Assembly: GCA_963790525.1 (NCBI GenBank)
Contig: CAWBOV010000002.1
Span: 1,054,001-1,118,000 of the forward strand
Length of the DNA stretch: 64,000 bases
Direction of reading: 5' to 3'
DNA from: CAWBOV01 sp963790525
Lineage (GTDB): Bacteria > Actinomycetota > Actinomycetes > Mycobacteriales > Jatrophihabitantaceae
The position numbers were made by a program, and so were the translations under genes. The notes beneath the pieces were generated by a model. The model saw only the letters and a program-made list of their open reading frames with translations, was not told where the DNA came from and did no database searches. Numbering within the stretch: position 1 is the stretch's first letter; every line of letters begins with the position of its first letter. This document shows, piece after piece, positions 1 to 9,116 of this stretch.

Positions 1-1
1 G

Positions 2-388
2 CTGGCCAAGCCCAAGTGCTACATGAACGAGTCCGGCGGCCCGGTCGCGTCGATCTCGCGCTTCTACAAGATCCCTGTCGAGCGGCTGATCGTCGTCCAC
101 GACGAGCTCGACCTCCCGTACAACTCGCTGCGGCTCAAGCGCGGTGGGGGCGACGGCGGGCACAACGGGCTCAAGTCGGTGACGGCCTCCCTCGGCAGCC
201 GCGAGTACGCGCGGGTGCGCTTCGGCATCGGCCGCCCGCCCGGCCGGCAGGATCCCGCCGAGTACGTCCTGAAGGAGTTCAGCGCGGTCGAGCGCAAGGA
301 ACTCGCGCTCAACGTCGACCGTGCCGCCGACGCCGTCGAGGCCATCCTGGCCAAGGGCCTGGAGCCGGCGCAGAACGAGTTCAACTGA
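2..388 (+). CDS. pth: Peptidyl-tRNA hydrolase, C-terminal part (5' end outside window)
   Basis: This enzyme releases tRNA from prematurely dropped peptidyl-tRNAs in the cytoplasm. Only the last 128 residues of a protein usually near 190 residues are present, read in frame from base 2 to the TGA at 386-388. Visible family hallmarks are the HDELDLP segment, which carries the catalytic-site aspartate, the glycine-rich GGDGGHNGLKS segment that contacts the tRNA, and the RFGIGRP segment. The visible N-terminal residues (KPKCYMNESGG) match the family segment KPxTFMNxSG. The next gene is on the opposite strand and ends at 438. The assignment is secure; only the missing N-terminus is unknown. Confidence 0.96.
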   Translation: MAKPKCYMNESGGPVASISRFYKIPVERLIVVHDELDLPYNSLRLKRGGGDGGHNGLKSVTASLGSREYARVRFGIGRPPGRQDPAEYVLKEFSAVERKELALNVDRAADAVEAILAKGLEPAQNEFN

Positions 389-437
389 CGCTGCCGTCGA
401 TGCGCGACATGTGGTCGCGCTCGCCGGCCGGGCCGTC

Positions 438-1482
438 CTACAGCAGGTCGTGCACGAACCGGAGCTTCTCGATCACGGCCGGGACGAGGACGAACGGGTA
501 CAGGTCCTCCTTGCCCATGCTGCGGTTCATCGCGTTGAGCGCATAGGTCAGCGTCAGCCAGGCCGAGAGCATCTGGTCGAAGTCGGCGTAGCGCTCCCGG
601 GGCGTCGTCGCGACCGCCGCGTCCCTGGCGGTGGCGAGGTCCAGGTTCGGGCCGTGCACGTCCACCCCGTAGGCGCTGGCCGTCTGCAACGTGTCGGCCA
701 TGTGCAGGTAGTGAGCCCAGGTCTCGGCCCAGTCCTCCCACGGGTGGGCGGCGGCGTAGTCGCTCACGTGCGTGGCCTTCCAGTCCTCGACCGACTTCGA
801 GCCGTAGTGCTCGGACAGGGCCTCGGCGTAGTCGCGTGTCTCGTCGCCGAACAACTGCCGGAAGCGGGGCAGCGCCGGCGTCCCGTCGACCAGGATGTCC
901 CAGTACCAGTGGCCGATCTCGTGGCGCAGGTGTCCGAGCAGGGTGCGGTAGGGCTCGCCCAGGCTCGTCCGCACCGCCTCCCGATGGGGGTCGTCGCCCT
1001 CGGCGAGATCGATGGTGATGACGCCGCTGTCGTGGCCGGTGATGACCTTGGTGGTCGCACTGGAGAGCAGGTCGAAGGCCAGCCCGTGCACCGGGTCGGC
1101 GCTGCGGGAGGTGGTCGGCAGACCGAGGTTGTCGAGCTGGAAGACCAACCGGCGCTTGGCCTGTTCGGTCCGCGAGAACGCCTGCAGAGCCTCGGTATCG
1201 GAGTCGGCCGGGCGGGTCCGGGTGAGCGCGCAGCAGGAACACAGCCCGGCGGGGGCGTCGACCGTCGGCCAGCCAGTTGCACGCGGCGAGGCCGAGATTG
1301 GCGCAGGGCTGGAGCACCGTGCCGTCCTCGTCCCGGTAGGCGAGCTCGAGCTGGTCGACCGGCGCGAGGCGGACCATCGACGCCGTCCGGCGCAGGAAGC
1401 CCAGCGCGGACCCGCAGGTGACGCAGACGCTGTTCTCGAAGAAGATCAGAGCAGAGCAGTGCGGGCAGGCGAACGCGTGCAT
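438..1482 (-). CDS. Putative zinc-binding metallopeptidase (Peptidase_Mx type), one frameshift
   Basis: The N-terminus from the ATG at 1480-1482 is a small zinc ribbon (CPHC, then CVTCG). The C-terminal half, frame 438-1148, has the metallopeptidase motif HEIGHWYW and a later EDWAETWAHYLH segment, as in the putative zinc-binding peptidase family Pfam PF15887. The two halves are in different frames. The switch lies near 1250-1265, where a cysteine-rich segment (GLCSCCALTRT) links them, so one base appears to be extra or missing. Corrected length is about 347 residues. It lies 126 bases downstream of the transglutaminase operon on the same strand and may be co-transcribed. The substrate is unknown. 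Confidence 0.8.
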
Positions 1483-1608
1483 GGGACGAAGCTGCCTTCC
1501 GGGCGATGGGTCGTGGGGAGTGGGCGAAGCCGACCTCGCGGTCGGATCTGTCCTCGGCCGCCGCACTGTTGCAACGCTTCCAGCGCGCCCACCTTACCGG
1601 GCGGCCGC

Positions 1609-2523
1609 TCAGTCGAGGCGGATGACGTCCACGGCCACCTTCATCGTCGACTTCTTCGAGTCGGTCACGATGACGCCCTTGATCGGCGTCACGTCGGAGT
1701 AGTCCCGCCCCCGCGCGACGACCAGGTAGCGGTTGTCGACGAGCTGGTTGTTGGTGGGATCGAGGTCGAGCCAGCCGGTGCCGGGCACGAAGATCGACGC
1801 CCAGGCGTGGCTCGCGTCGGCACCCTGCAGCTTCGGCTTGCCCGGCGGGGGCTGGGTCTCCAGGTATCCGCTCACGTAGCGTGCCGCGAGCCCGACCGAG
1901 CGCATCGCCCCGATCGCCAGATGCGCGAAGTCCTGGCACACGCCCTTGCGCTGCTCGAGCAGCTGCGGCAGCGTCGTGCGCACCGTCGTGGATCCCGACT
2001 TGTAGGTGAAGTCGCCGTGGATCCGATGCACCAGAGCCATGATCGCCTCGCCGACGGGGAGGCCCGGGGTGAACACCGTCCGCGCGTACGCACTGACCTC
2101 CGCGGCCGGTCCCAGCCGCGGGGAGGGCAGCACGAACTCGGCCAGCTCCGGTCGGGTGTCCAGGTCCTCACGTACCTCTTCCCACGTCACCGAGCCGAGA
2201 TCGTCCAGGCGCGCGGGGCTGCGGTCGACCTCGACCACGCTGCGGGCGGAGACCCGCAGGCTGGTGTGCGGGTGCCGGACGCAGAAGTAGGTCGACACGT
2301 TGCCGAAGTAGTCGGTGTGGTCGGAGCGATCGGTCGGCGCGGGGTCGATGTCCAGCTCGGAGGCCAGGCAGCGTTGCCCGTCCCCGTCGGACGGGACCAG
2401 ATGCGCCCGGCCGAAGCTGGTGCTCACCGAGTCGTCGTAGGTGTACTCGGTGACGTGACGCAGCTCGTAGCGTCGCGGCTGCATGCCCGTCGTGTCCCGG
2501 CTCAGGGCCCCGTCGATGCTCAT
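1609..2523 (-). CDS. Transglutaminase-like cysteine peptidase family protein
   Basis: This is a 304-residue protein with a bacterial transglutaminase N-terminal beta domain (about residues 17-100) and a transglutaminase core. The catalytic triad is visible: Cys196 in KGVCQDFAH, His239 in ASHAWAS and Asp255 in WLDLDPTN. The ATG at 2521-2523 overlaps the stop of the upstream gene as ATGA, which fixes the start and indicates translational coupling. In this family the core may act as an amidase, peptidase or transamidase; the real substrate is unknown. Together with the ATP-grasp/alpha-E and DUF2126 neighbours it forms the widespread cluster thought to make or process a peptide-like conjugate. 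Confidence 0.9.
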   Translation of the reverse strand: MSIDGALSRDTTGMQPRRYELRHVTEYTYDDSVSTSFGRAHLVPSDGDGQRCLASELDIDPAPTDRSDHTDYFGNVSTYFCVRHPHTSLRVSARSVVEVDRSPARLDDLGSVTWEEVREDLDTRPELAEFVLPSPRLGPAAEVSAYARTVFTPGLPVGEAIMALVHRIHGDFTYKSGSTTVRTTLPQLLEQRKGVCQDFAHLAIGAMRSVGLAARYVSGYLETQPPPGKPKLQGADASHAWASIFVPGTGWLDLDPTNNQLVDNRYLVVARGRDYSDVTPIKGVIVTDSKKSTMKVAVDVIRLD

Positions 2524-5153
2524 CCCGCCTCCGGCAGCGAGTACGGATCCAGCGGGCGCAACGGCGCGGACCGGCTGAACGCGGCCGATTCGATGCGCTC
2601 GTGCAGCCGCGTGAGTTCCTCGTCGACGTGGTCGAGGAACAGCACCAGGTGCGTCCGCTCGTTGTGCTCGGCGACGGTCAGCGCCATCAGGTCGGCGTTC
2701 TGCAGGAGCGCCGCCAGTTCCGCCGGGATCGTGCGCGCCTGCTCGACGGCGTCGGTCAGCTCGCCGGCGTGGAGCAGGTCGGTGTCGATGCGGTCGAGCT
2801 GGAAGGCCACCGAGCGCGGGTTGCCCCGGTCGGTGAGGAGCAGCTCGATGACCCCTCCGATGCCCGACTGCGCCGGGTAGCGCCGGCGATGGGTGATGAT
2901 GCTCTCCGCGGCGATGAGCACGGACTCGGCCATCAGGTGCTGCGTCGCCGGCGGGTGGGTGTCGGCCAGGCAACTGCGCAGCAGCCGGGTCAGCTGCAGC
3001 GCCCGTTCGATGCGCCGCCCGGCGTCGAGGAGGTACCACCCGACGTCGCGGACCATGCTCTCGCTGATCAGACCGGAGAAGGCGAGCATCGCCTGCATCA
3101 GCCCGGCCAGGCCCGCCGAGAACTCCGCCGGGGACTGCCCGTCGCCGTCGCCGCGGACCAGGGGCGACAGGCCGCGGTCCAGTCCGCTGAGCACGGTCCA
3201 GGTGTCGGGGGAGAGCTGATCGCGCACGGCGGTGGCGAGCTCGCGGATCCGGCGCAGATCGTGCGCCAGGGTGCCGGTGCGGCGGTCGTCACCGAGCAGG
3301 GAGGCGAGCTCCTCCTGCGGCGCCGCCAGCCGGGCTCCGGCGCCGTCGCCCACGAAACCGGGCCAGGTGGTGGTGACCGTCGTCAGTGCCTCGAACAGGC
3401 TGACCAGGCAGCGCGCGAGGGCCGGGTCCGGCGCCGGGTGCAGGTCGCGCCAGCGGTTGTCGATGACCCGCAGCAGCCGCACGATCGACTCGGCCCGCTC
3501 GGCGTAGCGCCCCAGCCAGTACAGGTCCTCGGCCACGCGGGGAGACACCGCGGCCGACACCGTCTCCGGCCCGACCATCGCCGCGAGGGCGCTGAGCCCC
3601 GCCTCGCCGGGCTCCTGGACGTCGTCGCTGAGGATCCAGACGTCCTTGCTGCTGGCGCCCTGGGAGTTCGACACGACGATGGCGTCGACCGTGCGCCCCA
3701 CGCGCGTCAGCCCACCGCGCATGACCTGGTACGTGTCGCCGGCGGCCACCGCGAACGTGCGGAGCGTGACCGGGCGCGGCGCGAGGGTCAGCCCGTTCAG
3801 GGTCGGCGCCGTGCTCATGGCCAGTGGCACCTGACCGACCCACTCGTGCGGCGCCGCCTCGATCCGCCGCCGCAGTTCCTCGCGCGCGGCCACGTCCAGC
3901 TCCCAGCCGAACCGGGCGCCGGAGCCGATCGGACGTGAGATGGGTTTGATGACCAGCTCGTCCAGGTGGGTCAGGACGTGCCGCAGCGAGGTCTCCTCGC
4001 CGCACCAGAACGTCTCCGCGGAGTCGATGCGCAGCTCCTCGCCCAGCAGCTCACGGCTCAGGGCGGGCAGGAACGGGAACAGGGCCGGGTTCTCCAGCAC
4101 ACCCGTGCCCACGCCGTTGACGATCGCGACGGACCCGGCCCGCGCGGCCTCGAGCAGCCCCGGTACGCCGAGGCGTGAGTCGGGGCGCAGCTCCAGGGGG
4201 TCGCAGAAATCGCTGTCGAGGCGGCGCAGGATCACGTCCACCGGCAGCAGCCGGTCCAGGGAACGCTGCCAGACCCGGCCGTCACGGACGGTGAGGTCCG
4301 CGCCCTCGACGAGCGGGAACCCCAGCAGGGAGGACAGGAACGCCTGGTCGAACGCCGTCTCGCTGAGCGCGCCGGGTGTCAGCAGGACGACCCGCGTCGC
4401 CTCGTCGGAGCTCGCGCCGAGCCGCTGCAGCGACTGGCGGAAGGTGTGGAAGAACGGCGCGATGCGGTGCACGCCCGTCCCGCGGTAGAGATCGGGGAGG
4501 ACGCGGGACAGGACGGAGCGGTTCTCCATCGCGTAGCCCGCCCCGGACGGCGCCTGGGTGCGATCGGACAGCACCCGCCAGCGGTGATCGGAGTCGCGCA
4601 CCAGGTCGGCCGAGGCGAGGAACAGCTGCTTCGAGCCGGGCAGCCTGATCTGATCCACGTCCCGCAGGAAGCCGTGGTGGGAGAAGACGAGGGACGGGGG
4701 GAGCAGCCCGCTGGAGATGAGCCGGCGCGGGCCGTACAGATCCGTGAGGACGAGGTCGAGCAGGTCGGCGCGCTGGGCCAGCCCGGCTTCCAGCTGCGTC
4801 CACTCCTCGGTGTCGATGAGCAGCGGTAGCGGGTCCAGCGACCAGGGCAGCTCGCGCTCGGAGCCGTGGGCGCGGTAGGTGACGCCGTCGTCCTCGAGCA
4901 GCCGCGCGATGGTGGTGCGGCGGTCGGTGAGGCCGGTCGAGCCCATCTCCGAGAGCACCTCGCCGACCCCGCGCCACGGCGGCCGGAGCCGGCGGTCGGT
5001 GTCGACCATCTCGTCGCGCCGGGCGACGGCGGTGGCGCGGACACCCGAATCCGCGGGCACGCCGAGGTCGATGCCCAGCTCACTCGTCGGCAGGGCGTAG
5101 TCGCGCAGCACGTTGTGGTGGTCGACGTGGCGCCCCTCGGTCCGGATCGTCAC
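2520..5153 (-). CDS. Circularly permuted ATP-grasp / alpha-E domain fusion protein
   Basis: This 877-residue protein joins a circularly permuted ATP-grasp domain (about residues 40-510; recognisable segments SLVFSHHGFLRD, YAMENRSVLSR, IVNGVGTGVLENP and WCGEETSLRHV) to an alpha-helical alpha-E domain (about 535-870, beginning SPRVAEDLYWLGRYAERAE). In many actinobacteria these are two genes; here they are one. The GTG at 5151-5153 overlaps the upstream stop as GTGA. The open frame continues to 5675, but that extension would run inside the upstream gene. ATP-grasp enzymes join a carboxylate to an amine using ATP, so a peptide or amide ligase is inferred. The product is unknown. Confidence 0.9.
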   Translation of the reverse strand: MTIRTEGRHVDHHNVLRDYALPTSELGIDLGVPADSGVRATAVARRDEMVDTDRRLRPPWRGVGEVLSEMGSTGLTDRRTTIARLLEDDGVTYRAHGSERELPWSLDPLPLLIDTEEWTQLEAGLAQRADLLDLVLTDLYGPRRLISSGLLPPSLVFSHHGFLRDVDQIRLPGSKQLFLASADLVRDSDHRWRVLSDRTQAPSGAGYAMENRSVLSRVLPDLYRGTGVHRIAPFFHTFRQSLQRLGASSDEATRVVLLTPGALSETAFDQAFLSSLLGFPLVEGADLTVRDGRVWQRSLDRLLPVDVILRRLDSDFCDPLELRPDSRLGVPGLLEAARAGSVAIVNGVGTGVLENPALFPFLPALSRELLGEELRIDSAETFWCGEETSLRHVLTHLDELVIKPISRPIGSGARFGWELDVAAREELRRRIEAAPHEWVGQVPLAMSTAPTLNGLTLAPRPVTLRTFAVAAGDTYQVMRGGLTRVGRTVDAIVVSNSQGASSKDVWILSDDVQEPGEAGLSALAAMVGPETVSAAVSPRVAEDLYWLGRYAERAESIVRLLRVIDNRWRDLHPAPDPALARCLVSLFEALTTVTTTWPGFVGDGAGARLAAPQEELASLLGDDRRTGTLAHDLRRIRELATAVRDQLSPDTWTVLSGLDRGLSPLVRGDGDGQSPAEFSAGLAGLMQAMLAFSGLISESMVRDVGWYLLDAGRRIERALQLTRLLRSCLADTHPPATQHLMAESVLIAAESIITHRRRYPAQSGIGGVIELLLTDRGNPRSVAFQLDRIDTDLLHAGELTDAVEQARTIPAELAALLQNADLMALTVAEHNERTHLVLFLDHVDEELTRLHERIESAAFSRSAPLRPLDPYSLPEAG

Positions 5154-8100
5154 TCCTCGCCCGTCCGTGGCGGCGCGCCCGTCGCGCCGGTGCCGGTGAT
5201 GACCGAGCGCAGATCGAGGGTGACGGGGTACTCCAGGTGCGCGGCGGCGGACGCGGTCGGGCGCAGGTCCGGTGCCTCGGCGTGCCCCCCGCTGACGAAG
5301 CGCGACGCCCGCCGGGCCTCGGCCTCGCTCGCGTTGACCGGGGCGTGTTCGTAGGCGCGGCCCCCGGGGTGCACGACGTGGTAGGTCGCGCCGCCCAGCG
5401 AGACCCCGGACCAGGTGTCGACGATCTCGAAGGCGAGGGGTGAGTGGATGCCGATCGTCGGGTGCAGCGCCGACGGTGGCGCCCACGCGCGGAAGCGCAC
5501 GCCGGCGAGCTGGGCGTCGGCGTGGTGGTGGTGCAGCGGCACCGGAACACCGTTGCACAGCAGCACGTGCCGCCCGGTCACCGCGCCGGTCAGCAGCACC
5601 TGAACCCGCTCGACGGACGAGTCGACGTAGCGTGCGGTGCCCGAGCCGGTGGCCTCCTCGCCGAGCACGTGCCACGGCTCGATCGCTCCCCGCAGCTCGA
5701 GCGTCACCGGACCGATGTCCTCGGAGCCCAGGCGCGGGAAGCGGAACTCCAGGAACGGCTCGAGCCAGGCGTTGTCGAAGGCGATGCCGTGCCGGTTGAG
5801 GTCGGCCACGACGTCGGCGAGGTCGTCGGCGACGAAGGCCGGGAGCAGGAAACGGTCGTGCAGCTGCGTGCCCCAGCGCACGAGCGGGGCGCGATAGGGC
5901 TCGCGCCAGAAGCGGGCGACGAGGCTGCGCACGAGCAGGATCTGGACCAGCGACATGCGCGGGTGCGGCGGCATCTCGAAACCGCGCAGTTCGAGCAGGC
6001 CGAGACGACCGCGGTCGGAGTCGGGGCTGAAGAGCTTGTCGATGCAGAACTCGGCGCGGTGGGTGTTACCGGTGATGTCGGTGAGCAGGTGGCGCAGCGC
6101 CCGGTCCACCGTCCACGGCCGCGCGTACTCGCCCAGGCGGTCCAGTTCGGCGAAGGCGATCTCCAGCTCGTACAGCGACTCGTGCCGGGCCTCGTCCACC
6201 CGCGGCGCCTGGCTGGTCGGGCCGATGAAGCGGCCGGAGAAGAGATAGGACAGCCCCGGATGGTTCTGCCAGAACGTCAGCAGGCTGATCAGCAGGGACG
6301 GGTTGCGCAGCAGCGGGCTCTCCGGCGGTGTGGCCCCGCCGAGGGTCAGGTGGCTGCCGCCTCCGGTGCCGGTGTGCGTGCCGTCCAGGGCGAACTTCTC
6401 GGTGGCGAGGCCGGCGGCGCGGGCGGCGGCGTCCAGGCTCTCGGTGATCTCCACGAGTTCGGTCCACGAGGAGGCCGGTTGGACGTTGACCTCGATCACG
6501 CCGGGGTCGGGGGTCACCGTCAGGCTCCGTGAGCGGGCGTCCCCCGGGATCGGGTACCCCTCCAGGACGACCGGTGTCCGCGCCGCGGCCGCCGCGGACT
6601 CGATGATGCCCAGCAGTTCGGTGGCCTCGTCGAAGCCGGCGAGCGGAGGCAGGAAGACGAACACGTGCCCGTCGCGGGCTTCGAGCGTCAGGGCGGTGGT
6701 GGGCGCGTCCTCGACCGGGGTGACCGCGGCCGGGGGGATGCTCCCGTCCGCGGGTGGGACGGGCAGCTGCGGCAGTGCCGCGAACGGTGACCGGTCCGGA
6801 CGCACCGGGCCGCCGCTCCAGCTGATCGAGTTCAGGGGCAGGCGCATGCCGAGCGGTGAGGTTCCGCCGATGAGCACCAGGCGCCCCCGGCGGGTCTGCC
6901 AGCGCGCCGTCGCCCAGCCCTGCTCGTCCTCGGTGCGGTGGACGGGCAGCACCCACCCGACCGGGGCGCCGGAGTCGGCGTCGAGCCTGGTGGTGAGCGC
7001 GGCGCGGGAGTCCGGACTGCCGCCGTCGTCGGCGTCGACCTGGGGTGGATCGCCCGCGGGGAGCTGGGTCTCCTGGACGATGAGCTGGAGCACGTCCTCG
7101 TAGGCCGGCAGGACGAACTCCGCGTCGATCCCGAGGCCCGCCGCGATCCCCGCCATGACGGTGCCGGCCCGCTCGAGCGCATCCTCCGCGGTGACCGAGG
7201 GGTCCGCCCACGGCGCGTCGAGCAGGGACGGGTCCTTCCAGAGCGGCAGCCCGTCGGCGCGCCAGGTGAGGCCGATCTGCCACCGCGGCAGCGGCTCGCC
7301 CGGGTACCACTTGCCCTGACCGTGATGCACGATCCCGGCGGGCGCGTAGTGCTCCTTGAGGCGGGCGGCCAGGTCGAGGGCCAGCCGGCGCTTCTCCTCA
7401 CCGTCCGCGGCGATGCTCCACTGCGGCGAGTCGGTGTCCCGTGCGGCCACGAAGGTCGGCTCGCCGCCCATGGTCAGGCGGACGTCGTCGTCGAAGAGCC
7501 GCTGGTCGACGGCCTCGCCCAGGGTCAGGACGTCCCGCCACGCCTGTTCCGAGTAGGGACGCGTCGCGCGAGGCAGGTCGGAGATGCGCCGGACGGTGTT
7601 GCTGAAGTCCATGGTGGCGTCGGCGCGGCTCATCAGGCCGCTGATCGGGGCGGCCTCGGCCGGATTCGGCGTGGCCGACAGCGGGATGTGGCCCTCCCCG
7701 GCGAAGAGCCCGGACGTCGGGTCCATGCCGACCCAGCCCGCGCCCGGCAGGAAGACCTCGGCCCAGGCGTGCAGATCGGTGAAGTCCGTCGTCAGCGGGT
7801 TGTTCGGGTCGAGCAGGTCGGGGGCGATCTGGACGAGGTAGCCGGAGACGAAGCGGGCCGCCCAGCCCAGCTCCCGCGCCAGCGACACCAGCAGCCACGC
7901 GCTGTCGCGGCACGATCCGATCGCCCGTCGCAGGGTCTCGTCCGGGCTCTGCACGCCGTGCTCCATGCGGACCGAGTACTCCACGCCGGCGGCGACGAGC
8001 CGGTTGAGCTCGGCCAGGAACGACACGGTGGGGATGCGGCTGAGGTCGGACAGCCCGCTGCGGCGCAGCCAGCCCCGTAGCAGGGGACCGGGTCCCGAGG

Positions 8101-8476
8101 CTCCGCCTTCGGCCACCGGCGCGCGGTACGGAGCCAGGTCGGCGGCCAGCGCGGGCGGGTAGTCGAAGGGGTACTTCTCGGCGTAGTCCTCGACGAAGAA
8201 GTCCAGCGGATTGATCACCGTCAGGTCCGCGACGAGGTCCACCACGATGTCCAGCTCGGTCATCGGTTCCGGGAAGACGACCCGCGCGAGGTGATTGCCG
8301 AACGGGTCCTGCTGCCAGTTCAGGAAATTGGGCCCGGGCGTGACCTGCAGCGAGTACGACCGTATCGGCGTGCGGGTGTGCGGAGCCGGCCGGAGCCTGA
8401 TCAGGTGCGGGCCGAGCACGACCGGGCGGTCGAACCGGTACGACGTCCGGTGCTCCAGTGCGACGGTCACGGCCAT
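5150..8476 (-). CDS. Large transglutaminase / DUF2126 family protein
   Basis: This 1108-residue protein is the first gene of the three-gene operon. A bacterial transglutaminase N-terminal domain (residues 1-110) is followed by the core with Cys near 189 (GSCRDSAWL), His near 234 (DLHAWAEVF) and Asp near 250 (WVGMDPTSG). A long DUF2126 region covers about residues 300-1000, with DDVRLTMGGEPTF and KWYPGEPLPRWQ as recognisable segments. The architecture and length match the family. No signal peptide is seen, so it is probably cytoplasmic. ATG is at 8474-8476, with no recognised gene between it and ogt. Function is inferred only from its partners: formation or cleavage of amide bonds on an unknown peptide. 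Confidence 0.92.
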   Translation of the reverse strand: MAVTVALEHRTSYRFDRPVVLGPHLIRLRPAPHTRTPIRSYSLQVTPGPNFLNWQQDPFGNHLARVVFPEPMTELDIVVDLVADLTVINPLDFFVEDYAEKYPFDYPPALAADLAPYRAPVAEGGASGPGPLLRGWLRRSGLSDLSRIPTVSFLAELNRLVAAGVEYSVRMEHGVQSPDETLRRAIGSCRDSAWLLVSLARELGWAARFVSGYLVQIAPDLLDPNNPLTTDFTDLHAWAEVFLPGAGWVGMDPTSGLFAGEGHIPLSATPNPAEAAPISGLMSRADATMDFSNTVRRISDLPRATRPYSEQAWRDVLTLGEAVDQRLFDDDVRLTMGGEPTFVAARDTDSPQWSIAADGEEKRRLALDLAARLKEHYAPAGIVHHGQGKWYPGEPLPRWQIGLTWRADGLPLWKDPSLLDAPWADPSVTAEDALERAGTVMAGIAAGLGIDAEFVLPAYEDVLQLIVQETQLPAGDPPQVDADDGGSPDSRAALTTRLDADSGAPVGWVLPVHRTEDEQGWATARWQTRRGRLVLIGGTSPLGMRLPLNSISWSGGPVRPDRSPFAALPQLPVPPADGSIPPAAVTPVEDAPTTALTLEARDGHVFVFLPPLAGFDEATELLGIIESAAAAARTPVVLEGYPIPGDARSRSLTVTPDPGVIEVNVQPASSWTELVEITESLDAAARAAGLATEKFALDGTHTGTGGGSHLTLGGATPPESPLLRNPSLLISLLTFWQNHPGLSYLFSGRFIGPTSQAPRVDEARHESLYELEIAFAELDRLGEYARPWTVDRALRHLLTDITGNTHRAEFCIDKLFSPDSDRGRLGLLELRGFEMPPHPRMSLVQILLVRSLVARFWREPYRAPLVRWGTQLHDRFLLPAFVADDLADVVADLNRHGIAFDNAWLEPFLEFRFPRLGSEDIGPVTLELRGAIEPWHVLGEEATGSGTARYVDSSVERVQVLLTGAVTGRHVLLCNGVPVPLHHHHADAQLAGVRFRAWAPPSALHPTIGIHSPLAFEIVDTWSGVSLGGATYHVVHPGGRAYEHAPVNASEAEARRASRFVSGGHAEAPDLRPTASAAAHLEYPVTLDLRSVITGTGATGAPPRTGEE

Positions 8477-8603
8477 TGACGAAGTCTATGGAAGTCGCGG
8501 CCGTGCTCGTGCACAGGACGGACCAATCGTGACGAGCTTCGCCCGCTGCCGACTTCGCGCCCGGGGCCGCGTTCGCTCCGGGACCCGCGTTCGCCCCCGG
8601 GAC

Positions 8604-9116
8604 TCAGTCCCAGAGCCCGGCCGCGACCGGGACCTTGCCCGCGACGGTCGCCTCGTGCTCCAACAGCCATCGCTTGGCCGCGACCCCGCCGGCGTACCCG
8701 GTGAGCGAGCCGTCCGCGCCGATCACGCGGTGGCACGGAACGATGATCGAGATCGGGTTGCGGCCGTTCGCGCCCCCGACGGCGCGGACGGCGGTCGGCG
8801 AGCCCAGCTCGGCGGCGATGTCGGCGTAGCTGACCGTCCGGGCGTAGCCGATCCGGCGCAGCGCCGACCACACCGCATGCTGGAACGCCGTCCCCGTGGC
8901 GGCCAGGGGCAGGTCGAACTGGGTGCGGGTTCCGGCGAAGTACTCGGCGAGCTGGGTGCGGAGGGCGGTGAAGGCGCCGTCGTCGCGGACCCAGTCGGCC
9001 CCCGGCGCGCGGTCGTGGCCCGGCGTGTACAGCAGGGCGATGTGCGTCACGCCGTCGCTGACGGTGCCCGCCGCGAGGAGCTGGCCCAGGGGTGAGTCGA
9101 TGTAGGTGTAGATCAT
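8604..9116 (-). CDS. ogt: Methylated-DNA--protein-cysteine methyltransferase
   Basis: This 170-residue suicide enzyme transfers methyl groups from O6-methylguanine to its own cysteine. The active-site motif IIVPCHRVIG places the acceptor at Cys128. The helix-turn-helix region with TVSYADIAAELGSPTAVRAV and the NGRNP segment are typical. Length fits single-domain Ogt/MGMT. The ATG at 9114-9116 overlaps the stop of the upstream Ada-AlkA gene as ATGA, so the two are co-translated as one alkylation-damage operon. Confidence 0.95.
   Translation of the reverse strand: MIYTYIDSPLGQLLAAGTVSDGVTHIALLYTPGHDRAPGADWVRDDGAFTALRTQLAEYFAGTRTQFDLPLAATGTAFQHAVWSALRRIGYARTVSYADIAAELGSPTAVRAVGGANGRNPISIIVPCHRVIGADGSLTGYAGGVAAKRWLLEHEATVAGKVPVAAGLWD

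Noticed and set aside
64..1566. A 500-codon open frame covering pth and the metallopeptidase on the minus strand
   Set aside because: Only its first part (from 1482) is real coding sequence; the rest is antisense to pth or out of frame with the HEIGH domain.
5154..5675. Upstream extension of the ATP-grasp/alpha-E frame to an ATG at 5675
   Set aside because: It would overlap the DUF2126 gene by 520 bases, has low-complexity composition, and the GTG at 5153 gives the coupled start.
8477..8603. Repeated CCGCGTTCG segments near 8570-8600
   Set aside because: Two short imperfect copies in GC-rich spacer DNA; no gene or regulatory role could be supported.
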